Positions 10,590 to 20,367 of a DNA stretch of 21,710 nucleotides are shown piece by piece. The stretch spans positions 1-21,710 of the forward strand of contig JADNRX010000809.1 in the NCBI GenBank assembly GCA_015501595.1. Direction: 5' to 3'. Source of the DNA: Hymenopellis radicata. Lineage: Eukaryota; Basidiomycota; Agaricomycetes; Agaricales; Physalacriaceae. The translations under genes and the position numbers were made by a program. Positions within the stretch are counted from its first letter, which is position 1. Each line of letters opens with the position of its first letter. A model generated the notes under the pieces. That model worked only from the letters and a program-made list of their open reading frames with translations. It did not search any database and was not told the origin of the DNA.

Positions 10590-12410
10590 GGGGTTGATGG
10601 CGTCCTTCCAAATCAGGCTCGGTCCTTGTTGATGATCACGACACCCCGCGTTCCCTTGACCGGTCACCACGACCATACGGGACTCTTTGAAAGGATGGCG
10701 CCTCCCGCACATGAGACGCGTGCGGAGAAGTTGTTAATTTCGTTCCTCCGCGTATGCTTTGCGCCACCCACGTTATCCACCTCCCGAGACCTTTCTACAT
10801 TTTCCGGACACGCACCTGGACGAAAATCTTATATTGAAACACATCTGTATCCTTCCCTCCCTCTTCAATGATACCTCGCCATGCTTTGATACCTTCTTTC
10901 CTTCCGCAGCTCAAGCAGAATTCAGCGATGTCATGTTCTTTTTCCTGGGACCTGTCAACAAGTACGCCGCCCTGGATGTTCGCGAAGCCTACTTGAGAGG
11001 CGTTGCATTTACGTGCAGCCAGGTAGTGTCTGGGGTTATCCTACACCCCGATGACCTAACCGCCAGCCTGATAGTCGCCTTCCCATCCTAACAATCCGTA
11101 GGCGTGGATTAAAGCTGTCCGCTTCGACGTCTCCGTTATCCTCTTTCATTGCGGAAACTTTCTTCGAATCCGACAAAGGGAGCTGTCCTCACTCATCGAT
11201 GTGTGCAACCGCGACTCAAAATACGGCAGACTGATGCTCGGTCGCGTCTACCTCACGCATGTCCTTCTGCTGGCGCCAAAAACTGCTGTTATTGTCTGTC
11301 TGACAACACGTGCCGTGTCCTCCGTAGCCTCGAGGATCATGTCCGGCGATGAGTCGGAATCTGCCACAAGGTCGCCCACCTCGTTGAAGCATAGCGCTGA
11401 CCATGACCGACGGTCCCGATGAAGGACACCTATGGTATGAATGGCTTTGAGGATCTTCTTCAGAAACGCCCTGTTGTTGTGCTTTGATTGGCTGTTGAGT
11501 GCGAACAGAAAATCACTGAAGTACTGACCGTTCGTTAGCTGAAAGCTTGATCTTTTTATTGCTATCCATTCGCCGCCCTAGTGGATTCCGGACGTCATGC
11601 ATAACCAGAGTTCCCATTCCCGCGACGATTGTCCTGATAGTACCCGAAAACGTACGGAATCTCTTCTAGAACGCCGGAGGATTGAAGGCGGAAGTACACG
11701 TTGTATTCATGCTGGAGAGACAAGAGACTCTTTCTGGTGTCTGCAAGTTTACGACTAGGCGGCTGCATGGTAGGCTCTTGTAATCTGGTCCCAAGATTGC
11801 CGTATAAGCCGTGCCGTGGCTCGGTTGCCAAGTTTCGATGTGAGGATCAAGGGAATACAGGTCGTCGCTTTATAGATCTTTGATCTCGGTTGACCGGGGG
11901 AGAGTAGGACCTTGGGCGTGGGTGAATTGTAACTGTGAAACCGGAGGTACAAAGCGAGCACGGGATGCGACTAGAAATACCCGTGTGTGCGCTGCAGTTC
12001 GAGTCCTCAGTACGTGATCACTTCATAAGAAGGAACGCACGATTCGTAAGTCGCTTGGGAAATTCTCTTAACGTGTGCTTTTGCTGGAGTGATCCGATCT
12101 TACAGTTGACGAACGTTAAGTGTTGATGGAGACTAAGCGTTAAGGAGAGAACATTAGATCAGTCTCGTATCGGAAGAGCGAGAATAACACACTCTAGCAC
12201 GCTCTGCGCCCGGTTCTGTTGTACGCCCTTGTGGAACATGATGTGATCAATGTGGTGAAGTGTCCATCATAGATTTTGAGAGGAATTTTCTGATGAGACC
12301 TCTCGGTAGGCTCGCTTCCTGAAGGGCGAATTCGTTGACAAAGATTCGGTCATTGGTTTTCATGACATGTCGTCCGACCTGAAGAATCGCATAGTCAGGA
12401 TAGGAAGTAA
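10590..12410 (+). pseudogene. Kinase-like gene, copy A, rearranged pseudogene
   Basis: This is a diverged direct repeat of copy B. The N-terminal part on the plus strand includes TFLHFPDTHLDENLILK, identical to copy B, and ends VVSGVILHPDD. About 550 bp present in copy B (13640-14200) is missing, after which the second exon resumes (AWIKAVRFDVSVILF from 11102; LIDVC and KYGRLMLG follow). The kinase part lies on the opposite strand inside 11401-12234: YNSPTPKVLLSPGQPRSK, ILTSKLGNRATAR (glycine-loop region), LQHEYNVYFRLQSSGV and GVLHRDRRSW (HRD catalytic loop). The end of the gene returns to the plus strand at 12235 (the counterpart of copy B's NMMCNQHGEV), with stop codons, and runs on to a segment matching copy B's VIGSHDI. 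Deletion, inversion, frameshifts and stops make it non-functional. Confidence 0.8.
11401..12234 (-). other. 834-bp inverted segment inside copy A
   Basis: The sequence outside 11401-12234 matches copy B in the plus direction, and the sequence inside matches it in the minus direction. Flipping the segment joins the HRD catalytic loop (rc ending at 11401) to the following NMM at 12235. It also joins GCGCTGA at 11400 to CCAC, matching copy B's GCCGACCAC near 14488. The segment starts with CCA (11401-11403) and ends with TGG (12232-12234), a 3-bp inverted microhomology. I see no transposon ends at the breakpoints. Confidence 0.8.
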
Positions 12411-13130
12411 CACCGTTACTCTCCAGTTGATCATTTACACTAGACTTGCGCCTGGAGCGGCGATCAGGCTTTCAACAAACGCCATGCCGGTGTTCTCGTA
12501 TCTCCAGAGCATGAATAGAGCCAAGAATAGAGCAAGATGTCTAATCATGTATAGCCACTACCAAATAGCCAAGCATAACCACTGACCAGTAGCTGCTTCG
12601 ATAGACCCCTGCGTCCGAGTCGCTCCGCTGCTTGAACGGTGAAGATAACACGCACAAAAAAGTCATGCCTCTGCGTTGACCCCCGATTACGACTAACCTG
12701 TCAATACAGCTGTTAAATAACTGATCTTCCCAGAGAGGCGTTCACTAACCGCCATTGGCCCACGTACTCGTAATCATTGACCTCCGGTTTGTCTTCTCCG
12801 TAGCCATCGTCCTACTTCGACGCAGCGCCAGAGCGAAACAGCCATAACATCCTTTTTTCCGCCTTAGTTCAGCCGTGCCGCACCGTCCTCATTCAATAAT
12901 GACTTGCTGAAAATTATTCGAGTGATCTTCGGACAGAAGGACGTAATTTTAAAGAGGCCACACCTTGAAGGGCTTCCTTGCCTTTCTCAGTTATTCCTCT
13001 GTGAGGCGACGTGTGACGTGTGCCCTGTGCTTGAGCACGAATGTCCTTAGGTTGTGATGCTCGATGATGAGGATTTCGGAACGTGTTGATCATTGATCAG
13101 GGTCGGTGGTCCATGGCGTCGTCTCACGCC
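12411..13130. other. Spacer between the two kinase-like copies, no gene seen
   Basis: Only short frames are open and none looks like protein. A short match to the sequence before copy A (CCTTCCAAATC, then GATCACGACACCCC) begins near 13131, so the duplicated unit includes some 5' flank. I see no RNA gene or terminal repeats. Confidence 0.4.
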
Positions 13131-15514
13131 TTCCAAATCGGGCTGTATGGTTGTTTGATCACGACACCCCACGTTGAACGTTGAACACACGGGCCTCTCG
13201 ACCGCCCATCACGCTCTGTCGATACGGTATACACGACAGGATGTCGGGACCTACGTTTCTTCAGGATGCTTTCGATTTCGTTCCTCCCCCATTTCCTCTC
13301 CGCGATCCCGGTTACCCTGCACCAAAAACGTTCCTACACTTTCCCGACACGCACCTAGACGAAAATCTCATTTTGAAGCGCATCTGCATCTTGCCATCCC
13401 TTGTCGAGGATATACTGCACGCTGTCGATACCCTCTTCCCGGAGACTTCTCGGGCAGACTACAATGACGGAATGTTCTACTTCTCGCAGGCGTCGTACGC
13501 AGACATCGAGCGCAGATATAAAGCATCTGATGTCGGCGCCGCATACGCTGAAGGATTCGCCAGTGTTTGCTGCCAGGTTGCCTCTGCTGTTATTGTGCAC
13601 CCCGTTGACCGCGACAACGGACGGCTTATTGGATGGGACCACAATCCGTATCAGCACGTTGATCATGACACATATTTTTACGACGAAAACATTATCCTTG
13701 GACTGATGAACTTCCCGGAAAAGGAACTCCGGAAATTTTCTGCTGAGTCTCGAGAAAGACTTCGCGACCTTGGAGAACGGTTTCCAGTGTTCGCATTAGG
13801 GATGTTCTTAAGCCCCAGTGCTCAGTGGTGCTTAGAGGACATAGATGCACTAGTTCCTTCCGAAGCTACTACAGAGCGCACTTCGGAATTTCCCTGGCTC
13901 GTGAATTCGGCCCCAGCTGGACATGCACCTACACCCAGCGTTGTACGGCCAGCAGACACAGACACCCCGCTTTGGCATTTTCCTAAATCTGCGCCCGCGG
14001 TAACGTCTGCTGTCCGCACTTCCAAAAGAAGTAGACAAGCGGTTCCCGCGGCGGCTCCCCCTGGATCGGCACCAACGAGCAAACATCCGCCTCCGAAGCA
14101 CTTTAAACCCAAAGATATTCATGCAGCTTCACCGCAAGGTGCCGCAGGACCCAAAGACCTTCTTCAACGGGTGCGATATTCCTTGTTTGAATTCGTTTTA
14201 ATCCTAATATTCGCGTAGGCATGGGTCAAGGCCGTTAGATTCGACGTTACAGTCATACTGTTCGATTGTGGCAACTTCGTTCGAATTGGTATTCGACACC
14301 GAGAAACCCAGACTCTCTTTTGAACTCCTCTGATTGACGTCTGTGACCCGGAGTCGTCATACGGTAAACTCATGATTGGTCTTCATTTGTGCATCTTCCA
14401 AGATATCTTTGCCCGACGCCCGGTCCTGGATGCGCCCGTCGCCGAGCAGCCGCAGTCAGGCGCTTCGGGTTCGAACAAACGAAGTGCCGACCACGTCTCT
14501 CGGGAATCCTCACCCAAACGTGGACGTACAACCGAAGGTATCTCGCAACGAGCTCGAGTAGGTCCTGATACTAGTGTGCCGGCACTATTTGACCTTTTGC
14601 TCATTGTCTCAGCGTCCGTCAACGACTTCGCGTGCATCGCGAATCCAGGATCGAATCAACCAGCCTAAAGAGTCGCGCCAAGGCACAAAACACCCGCCGA
14701 AGGATTTGCGCGTCGTACGTTTGTTCGCGTTACGCGCAGCATCCACGTTCTAACATGAACCATAGCGCACGCATGGCTATTTTGAGACACATCCTGTGCT
14801 TGCAGTGTATCTTCAGTACGGATACTATAATTCTCCAACTCCTCAGGTTCTTCTTGCGCCGGATCATCCGCGCTCGAAGATGTACAAGGCCGCTACATGT
14901 CTTCCTATCATCCTGACCTCGAAACTCGGCCGCGGAGCTACAGGAAAGGCGTACACGGCAGTTCTAGGACCGGGCTACGACAATTTGCCCTGTAGTTGCT
15001 TGGTCGTCAAGCTTGCAGACACGAAGGAAAGTCTCAAGTCTCTTCGTCATGAATATGACGTGTACTGTCACCTTCAGTCCTCTGGGGTTCATGGCATACC
15101 TTACGTTTTTGGTTATTATCAAGACAGCACCCGTGGGCTCGGTGCCCTTGTCCTGCATGACGTCGGAAACCCGCTAGGTCGACGAATGGATAGTAATAAA
15201 AGGATCAAATTCTCGTCTCCTGAACGGTGAGCTGACACTCACTTTGTCTGCAAGTCGCTAAATTCAAGTCCAGGTCATCTCTGAAGCGAATCCTCAAAGC
15301 CATTCATTCTAAGGGCGTCCTGCACCGTGATCTACGCTCTTGGAATATGATGTGCAATCAACACGGCGAGGTGTCCATTATCGATTTTGATCGTGCGAGC
15401 CTCAAGGCTTCGAAGGAGGAATTCTCCAAAGAATTAGCTCGCTTGACGCGGTTCCTGGATGGCGAATTTGTTGATGAAGAGGCTGTTATTGGATCTCACG
15501 ATATTCCGTCGACA

Positions 15515-15522
15515 TCGAGGAG
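15515..15522. repeat. Target site duplication, left copy
   Basis: TCGAGGAG directly precedes the left inverted repeat and is repeated exactly after the right one. Confidence 0.85.
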
Positions 15523-15539
15523 TAGAGACCTCAACGAGT
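15523..15539 (+). repeat. Left terminal inverted repeat, 17 bp
   Basis: TAGAGACCTCAACGAGT; exact reverse complement of 16607-16623. Confidence 0.9.
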
Positions 15540-16606
15540 CAGATCCGGGTCTGACTCGCGATCCGTGAGGCGAGTACTCGAGGCCAAAAGCCTCGATCCG
15601 CGATCCGCGTTTGACTCGACCCGCGTTGACTCGCGAGTCAAACGAGTCGAGTACTCGCGAGGTTTGCGAGTACTCGTGCGCGATCCGGGTCGTCGACGGA
15701 TCTCACGGATCAGCCCCCTCAAACTTGCCCAAAGTTCATTCATGCCTGGTGAGCATCCCCGGGCAATGGCACGGGACACTCAGCCGTGCATGAGTACGGA
15801 CTGAGGGTAGTAGTGGTGGGGGTGATGGGGTGATGGTGGTGTGATGGTGGTCCTGGTCGTGGTATGATGGTGGTGGGATGGGAGAAAAAGGAAAAAAAAG
15901 CCACTCACCCAACACTGTTCCTGCCTCGGCTCGCCATCCCACTACCGCCACCATCGCCGCATCATCTTGTCGTTGGCGTTGTTGTCGACGCGTAGTCGCG
16001 AACGCGTCGTCGATCTCCTCATCCGCGTTGGCGGTGTCCTGTGTCGTCGTAATACCGGCGTCTGGCGTCCATCGTCCGGTGTCCATCGTCGAGTCGTTGT
16101 TGTTGTGCATCCTCTGCTGCTGTCGCAAAGACAGCAGCAGCAGGCCCGGCATGAAGCCAAGGCCAAGATCCACCACCCGGCATGCAGCCAAGGTGTAAGT
16201 ACACACCCCAAAGGCCGCCTGACAGTCGTCAGAGCGGCAGAGGCGACAATCGTCGCACTCTGGGTGGTCGTGGTGGTGAGTAGGAGAGAGAGAGAGGCTG
16301 CGATCGCACGCTTACGCGGCCTCTCGGCGTTTGCCGGATCGTGGGAATTTCTAGGAAATTCACGCGAACGTCTCATTTGGGCGACGCAAGGGCCCGTTCA
16401 ACTTCTAAAAAATTTGTAAATTAAGTTTAAATATGTATCTACATTATTGCGAGTCAAACCGATTACTCGCGACGAGTACTCGTGCCTCCAAGGCCGTACT
16501 CGCGATCCTTCTCTGATCCGACCCGTTATCGATCCGCGGATCAAACGAGTCGGATCACCGAGACCCCCGACCGGGTCGAGTACTCGAGTTTCCGTGTGAT
16601 CCGGAA

Positions 16607-16623
16607 ACTCGTTGAGGTCTCTA
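16607..16623 (-). repeat. Right terminal inverted repeat, 17 bp
   Basis: ACTCGTTGAGGTCTCTA; exact reverse complement of 15523-15539. Confidence 0.9.
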
Positions 16624-16631
16624 TCGAGGAG
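16624..16631. repeat. Target site duplication, right copy
   Basis: TCGAGGAG directly follows the right inverted repeat. Copy A has a single related sequence (TGAAGAAT) at the same position, as an empty site would. Confidence 0.85.
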
Positions 16632-16752
16632 CGTATCGTGAACCCATCCACCTCCACTTGAATCTTATCGGCGTCTATGTTGTAGCTTGACTATATTGAC
16701 TATAACGTTATCTCCGTATTTCAAACTAGCATACTACATTCGAAGAGAAACA

Positions 16753-17320
16753 CTACATGGATTTCCTAACGGTATCAAGTAAGGCTTTCAATCGTTGCTT
16801 ATCTCTTTCAAGTTCTTGTTCCCTGTCAGCATCAGATGCTTCTCCTTCCCATACCTTTCCCAAACGCCAATCGGTCACACAGAATAGTGGAGCCGAATTC
16901 GGAACTCCATCAGCATCGCCCCGTCTCACATGGATATTCGAGGCTTCCAGTGATCTATGCACAAACGAGCGTTGGGCGAAGAATGCCTCAATTTGATCTC
17001 TATGTCGGAATCAGTACATGCTGACGCCGCAGAAGGCGGCAGAACAGAAAGACGTACATGATAGCTTGCTCAACTCCTGTATGCTGCACAGCATCATCCG
17101 ACAGAGGTCGATATGTATCTGTGTCGACAGGTTCCAAAAACGGGCCCAGAGAATTTAGCGGGAAGCCTAGCGTGCTTGCGGGAGTGACGGTTACCCGGGT
17201 TAGCGGGGTAGCGGGAATTACTCTGGTCCTAGCGGTCGTAACGCTGTGACATGCAGGTTGTGATCGCCCAACGACTGCTGCCCCGCTTGAATTCGGGTAA
17301 TCTCTGGCATCGTCACCCAT
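16753..17320 (-). CDS. Hypothetical protein, 169 residues, two exons
   Basis: Exon 1 is 17320 down to 17058 and exon 2 is 16999 down to 16753, joined over a 58-nt intron (GTACGT donor, ATAG acceptor); together they make 510 nt in frame. The start MGDDARDYPNSS is preferred over an upstream in-frame ATG at 17329 only because of spacing; either is possible. Residues 1-85 are low in predicted structure (Pro, Thr and Val rich). Exon 2 is more compact (IEAFFAQRSFVHRSLEAS, APLFCVTDWRLGKVW) and ends in a charged helix, DADREQELERDKQRLKALL. No signal peptide or membrane segment. I do not recognise the family. It faces copy B tail to tail with about 110 bp between their stops. Confidence 0.65.
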
Positions 17321-17515
17321 TGTATACATTCCTTGAGGCTATGTACAGTCTAATATCTTATTCACTTGATCTCTTTCTTACGAAACATTCCGTGTTGGTG
17401 TGACTTATCGCGGCTAAAGGCGCGTTTGGTGTGTGTCTTGATAGCCACTCCAGATGTGCGACTCAATACGACTCTCTTCCTCATTTTCAAGGTGATCAGT
17501 TTTGATTGTGAGAAC

Positions 17516-18829
17516 TCATAAGCTATGAGCACTCAGCAGGTGATATGCACTGACGGGGATAAACGTGAACACCAAAGTCGTGAATAGACCGAGGTGGCGC
17601 TGAATGACGGTGATGCCCAGACGTTCTAACGCTTGATGAACGCGGAGCTGGTTCACGAGGCTGCCTACGTCGACACTGTTTCGAGCGACTAGTCCCAGGA
17701 ACGTGGGGCGATAATGGGCATCATTTTCCAAGTTCGCGCCCAAGTTGCAAACTAGTAAGCTTCTACGCCCTTGTTGTTTTTGGGGAGAACAACAACAGCA
17801 GTGTTGAGCGCCGACGCTTCTGATGAAGCCGCCGTACCATCGACTCCGGCATGGTCAAAGTTTTGAAGATTGAGAACTCCGCCCTCCGGAGGCTCAAATA
17901 CAGGTATAACGACACCGTATTTCCACAGAAACGCATTGCTACATGCTGGGAAGTCATTACTTGGTGACGAAAATCCTCGGGGCTCTAATGGTGCTCATCA
18001 GTTTACTTTGACAGTTATCAGATGCAGAAACCTTACGCGAGGCCAACGCAGGGCTGGAAGCGGTCTCTGGGTCCTGGATAAGTCATCTGTCCAGCGATGT
18101 GGAACTCAATTCTCACCGAAGCTCCGTTCCTAACGTTCGTCTTAGTATCCACATGATATCCTCCGCGCCAGGGCGTGATATTAAATTCGGCGGGATTCAG
18201 CATTCGCGAGGGAAACGAAGTCTTAGTTTGGTCCATTCCTTGAGCCGTCTTTGCGAGTTGTGCATGCTGAGCACCATCGACGGTAATAAGCGATACGAGT
18301 CCAGTGTGAAGTCTCATATGATGTGGACCGCGAGGACCGGAAACGGCATTCTGGGGATCCGCTCTTATTCCCGGGATATAGTGAATATCTGAGAGGAGCA
18401 AGGATTGCGTCGCCCGATGTCGCAGCGCAATCATCTCATAGTTCCCGCCATTGATGACTCCAACCGTACCCTCGATGGTGACTAGCTCTGCCCACAACTG
18501 GAACGCCAATCAGAAATGTTATCAGCAAGGAGAAGAAACTTACGTACCTGTTGTATTATACAGCGAGCAGTCCTATAGTCAGCCTTCAAAGGACGTACAG
18601 CGTTAATGAAGGTGGTGCATGTGACATCCTTGCGCTCCGCCACTCGGGAAACGAACTCCTCAAGTATCGGGGAATCAAATCGTGCGCATCGTCCAGATAC
18701 CTTCCATTTCCTTGTATCAGCATCGACACATCCACGCGAAGGACATCTGGGCCCCTTCGTGCCCCATTCGCTGCATGAGACCCATTGAAAGATCTTGGTC
18801 GATTGGCAGATTTCTCGAATAGCAATCAT
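17516..18829 (-). CDS. Hypothetical protein, multi-exon, 3' half uncertain
   Basis: Exon 1 (18829-18548, from the ATG at 18829) and exon 2 (18497-18037) join over a 50-nt intron with a GTACGT donor and CCAG acceptor: the frame runs ARCIIQQ then LWAELVTIEGTVGVINGGN. Exon 3 most likely starts at 17938 after a 98-nt intron, giving FLWKYGVVIPVFEPPEGGV and LNLQNFDHAGVDG. The last piece has CNLGANLENDAHYRPTF, VNQLRVHQALERLGITV and a hydrophobic end, FTTLVFTFIPVSAYHLL, with stop near 17516. The join between exon 3 and this piece (about 17745-17850) is not resolved; a frame break is possible. Exon 1 has six cysteines but no clear zinc-binding spacing. No domain is recognised. Confidence 0.5.
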
Positions 18830-19349
18830 GACTGGAAGGGTGGCAGTTGTTTACTTTTGCACCGTGTCACGTGCACGCTTGGCTCCCAGAAAGGAAGTTG
18901 CTCCCGCTCATTCGTCGGCGAGTGTCCACATGCTCCCGCCTGTGTTTCCTAGTTAAGATTTCATTGTAAAAAAATTCTACATCAGGAAACTGGTTCCAGG
19001 CCTTGAGATAGCTGAAGCTGACTCTGAGACCTCTGGTTGTCCTAAGCAAGTGAAGTTGTGAAGCTTGCCAAGTTAACTTTGGAGAAGGTTCGGCGGGAAC
19101 CTTTGTCTCAAGTTACCTCAACCGAGATGGATAGCAATCCGCAAGTTACCTCACCTTGCACTGAAACATTACCAAGGTGACTCCATCTAATTGTTCAAGA
19201 CAGTCAAAGTCAATAAAAAAGGAGTAACAGACCAAAATTCATTGAGAGCTACTACGGCATAAGTACTCTACAACTCACAGTACACTACAAGTAAATCTAT
19301 GAACTACGGTACACTGTATCTCATGAGCAGGACAACCGGTTCATCCTAA
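18830..19349. other. Intergenic region with short repeats, no gene seen
   Basis: AAGTTAMCT words recur at about 19068-19155, including CAAGTTACCTCA twice, around a hairpin AAGGTTC-GGCGG-GAACCTT near 19086-19104. The rest is AT-rich. It separates two minus-strand genes and probably holds the promoter of the 17516-18829 gene. Confidence 0.4.
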
Positions 19350-20367
19350 TCAGTTGTCTTGCCGTCGCATCAAGAGGTCGCCGCCACCATCGTCGACTTC
19401 TAACGCATCGTGAGACGTCACATCATTGGTGTTGGGCCCCATAGCATCGCCCTCGTTCGCCGATAGTGGCTAAAGTATGGTTGTTAATGCCAACCACATT
19501 TTACTAGCCTGGAACATACATACCTCGGCAGCAAAACCAAGTCTATTCACGGGCACACAGCATCCAGCTCGTCATTCTCGTTCCTGTTCCTTGCCACCCT
19601 CTCCTTGTTCTTGTGTGTGGTGGAACCACTCGTCATTCGTATGACGTCCTCGTCCGCTACGACATTGTCACTGGTTTCCGCCTCATCCATTGTGGTCAGC
19701 ATCGTCGTCGTCGTGGTCAGCGTGGTCATGCTGGTCATCCTCGTCCATGCCATCATCGTCGGCTTCCTCATCTGTTATAGTCATCATTCTTACGCTCATC
19801 CGGCGTAGTCATTGTCACGCTCCTCCGTGGTCGTGGTCGTCGAGTCGTCCTCCTTCGATGTCATGGCCGTCCTCATCCTTCTTTGTCACACTTGGCGCAG
19901 TCGTCCAGGTGACTCAGTGTCATCGAGGTCTGAGCTGTTGACGCGGAAGGGGGGTGTCAGACATGGTGCTAAAGAAACGACGACAGTAAATGATCGAGAG
20001 GAGAAATAGCAACATACACGTGATGTTGGCGTGGCCTTCGGTTGGCAGTAAGTGATTTTGGGCAAAGGTGCCGTCGAATGCTTGAAGGATGTTGGCGCCT
20101 CAATCGAGGGCTTACCGGTAAGAACGAAGATGCTGTAATGGGTAAGAAAGGAGAAATTTGACTAGCAGCAGGCCCACACCTGGTCATGGACGAGGAGACC
20201 GTCATTCGAGGGCTTGCCTGTGCGCGAATAGCAACTGTTAGAAATCTAGTTTGAGAAGACGATGTGAAATGAGTACGCACCTGCCACGCGGCCTGCCCAC
20301 AGACGATGCAGTGCCCATTCCCAGCTCTGAAGACTCGCTCGGTGTTGCAGCGTGGGCAGCGCTTCAT
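19350..20367 (-). CDS. Zinc-ribbon protein with Asp/His-rich region, exons partly resolved
   Basis: Exon 1 (20367-20281) starts MKRCPRCNTE and has CxxC-x12-CxxC (Cys 4, 7, 20, 23), a zinc-ribbon spacing; it ends at a GTGCGT donor in phase 0. The last exon (19469-19350) follows a 54-nt intron with a GTATGT donor and TTTAG acceptor and reads PLSANEGDAMGPNTNDVTSH to MRRQDN and a stop. Between them, several short exons are likely: two related segments read GKPSND (about 20205) and GKPSIE (about 20105), each between plausible splice sites. A simple-sequence part (about 19690-19860) encodes DEEADDDGMDEDDQHDHADH in one frame. The chain of middle exons cannot be settled by eye. Metal or nucleic-acid binding is an inference from the ribbon. 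I recognise no named family. Confidence 0.5.

Larger units (their letters stand above)
15523..16623. mobile_element. Non-autonomous hAT-like DNA transposon, 1101 bp
   Basis: The ends are perfect 17-bp inverted repeats starting TAGAGACCTC, flanked by an 8-bp duplication TCGAGGAG (15515-15522 and 16624-16631). An 8-bp duplication with YARNG-type ends is the hallmark of the hAT superfamily. Both subterminal regions are packed with GACTCG/CGAGTC words and five copies of the palindrome CGAGTACTCG (15571, 15648, 15667, 16473, 16577), typical of transposase binding regions. The interior has GGTGGT/GATGGT low-complexity sequence (about 15803-15880) and a 16-bp near-repeat (16146-16161 and 16178-16193). 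No transposase is encoded; the 156-residue minus-strand frame at 15736-16206 has no BED finger, RNase H or dimerisation motif. It must have moved with a transposase supplied elsewhere. It sits in the last exon of copy B and replaces the final codons. Confidence 0.88.
13241..16641 (+). pseudogene. Kinase-like gene, copy B: TGA codon and transposon insertion
   Basis: Exon 1 runs from ATG 13241 to 14170 (MSGPTFLQDAFDFVPPP...), with a 48-nt intron 14171-14218. Exon 2 carries AWVKAVRFDVTVILFDCGNF, an in-frame TGA at 14321-14323, then LIDVC and SYGKLMIG, which copy A also encodes on both sides of the TGA position. A Pro/Ser/Arg-rich linker follows. The kinase domain starts near 14785: ILTSKLGRGATGKAY (glycine loop, about 14928), CLVVKLAD (ATP-binding lysine), RHEYDVY (helix C glutamate). 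Intron 15227-15273. Then VLHRDLRSWN (HRD at 15323-15331) and VSIIDFDRA (DFD in place of DFG, 15383-15391). Removing the 1101-bp insert and one copy of the 8-bp duplication gives IPSTSRSVS and a TGA at 16639-16641. The family resembles fungal FunK1-type or other atypical kinases. The exon boundaries at about 14540-14780 are unresolved. It could still be active if the TGA lies in an unseen intron. Confidence 0.72.

Noticed and set aside
10482..10712. Minus-strand frame containing VVVTGQG, resembling an SDR cofactor motif
   Set aside because: The sequence is the 5' flank of copy A and has a plus-strand counterpart before copy B; the motif lacks the TGxxxGIG spacing.
15736..16206. 156-residue minus-strand frame inside the transposon
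   Set aside because: It overlaps low-complexity GGTGGT sequence, has no transposase motif and changes character along its length; probably non-coding interior of the element.
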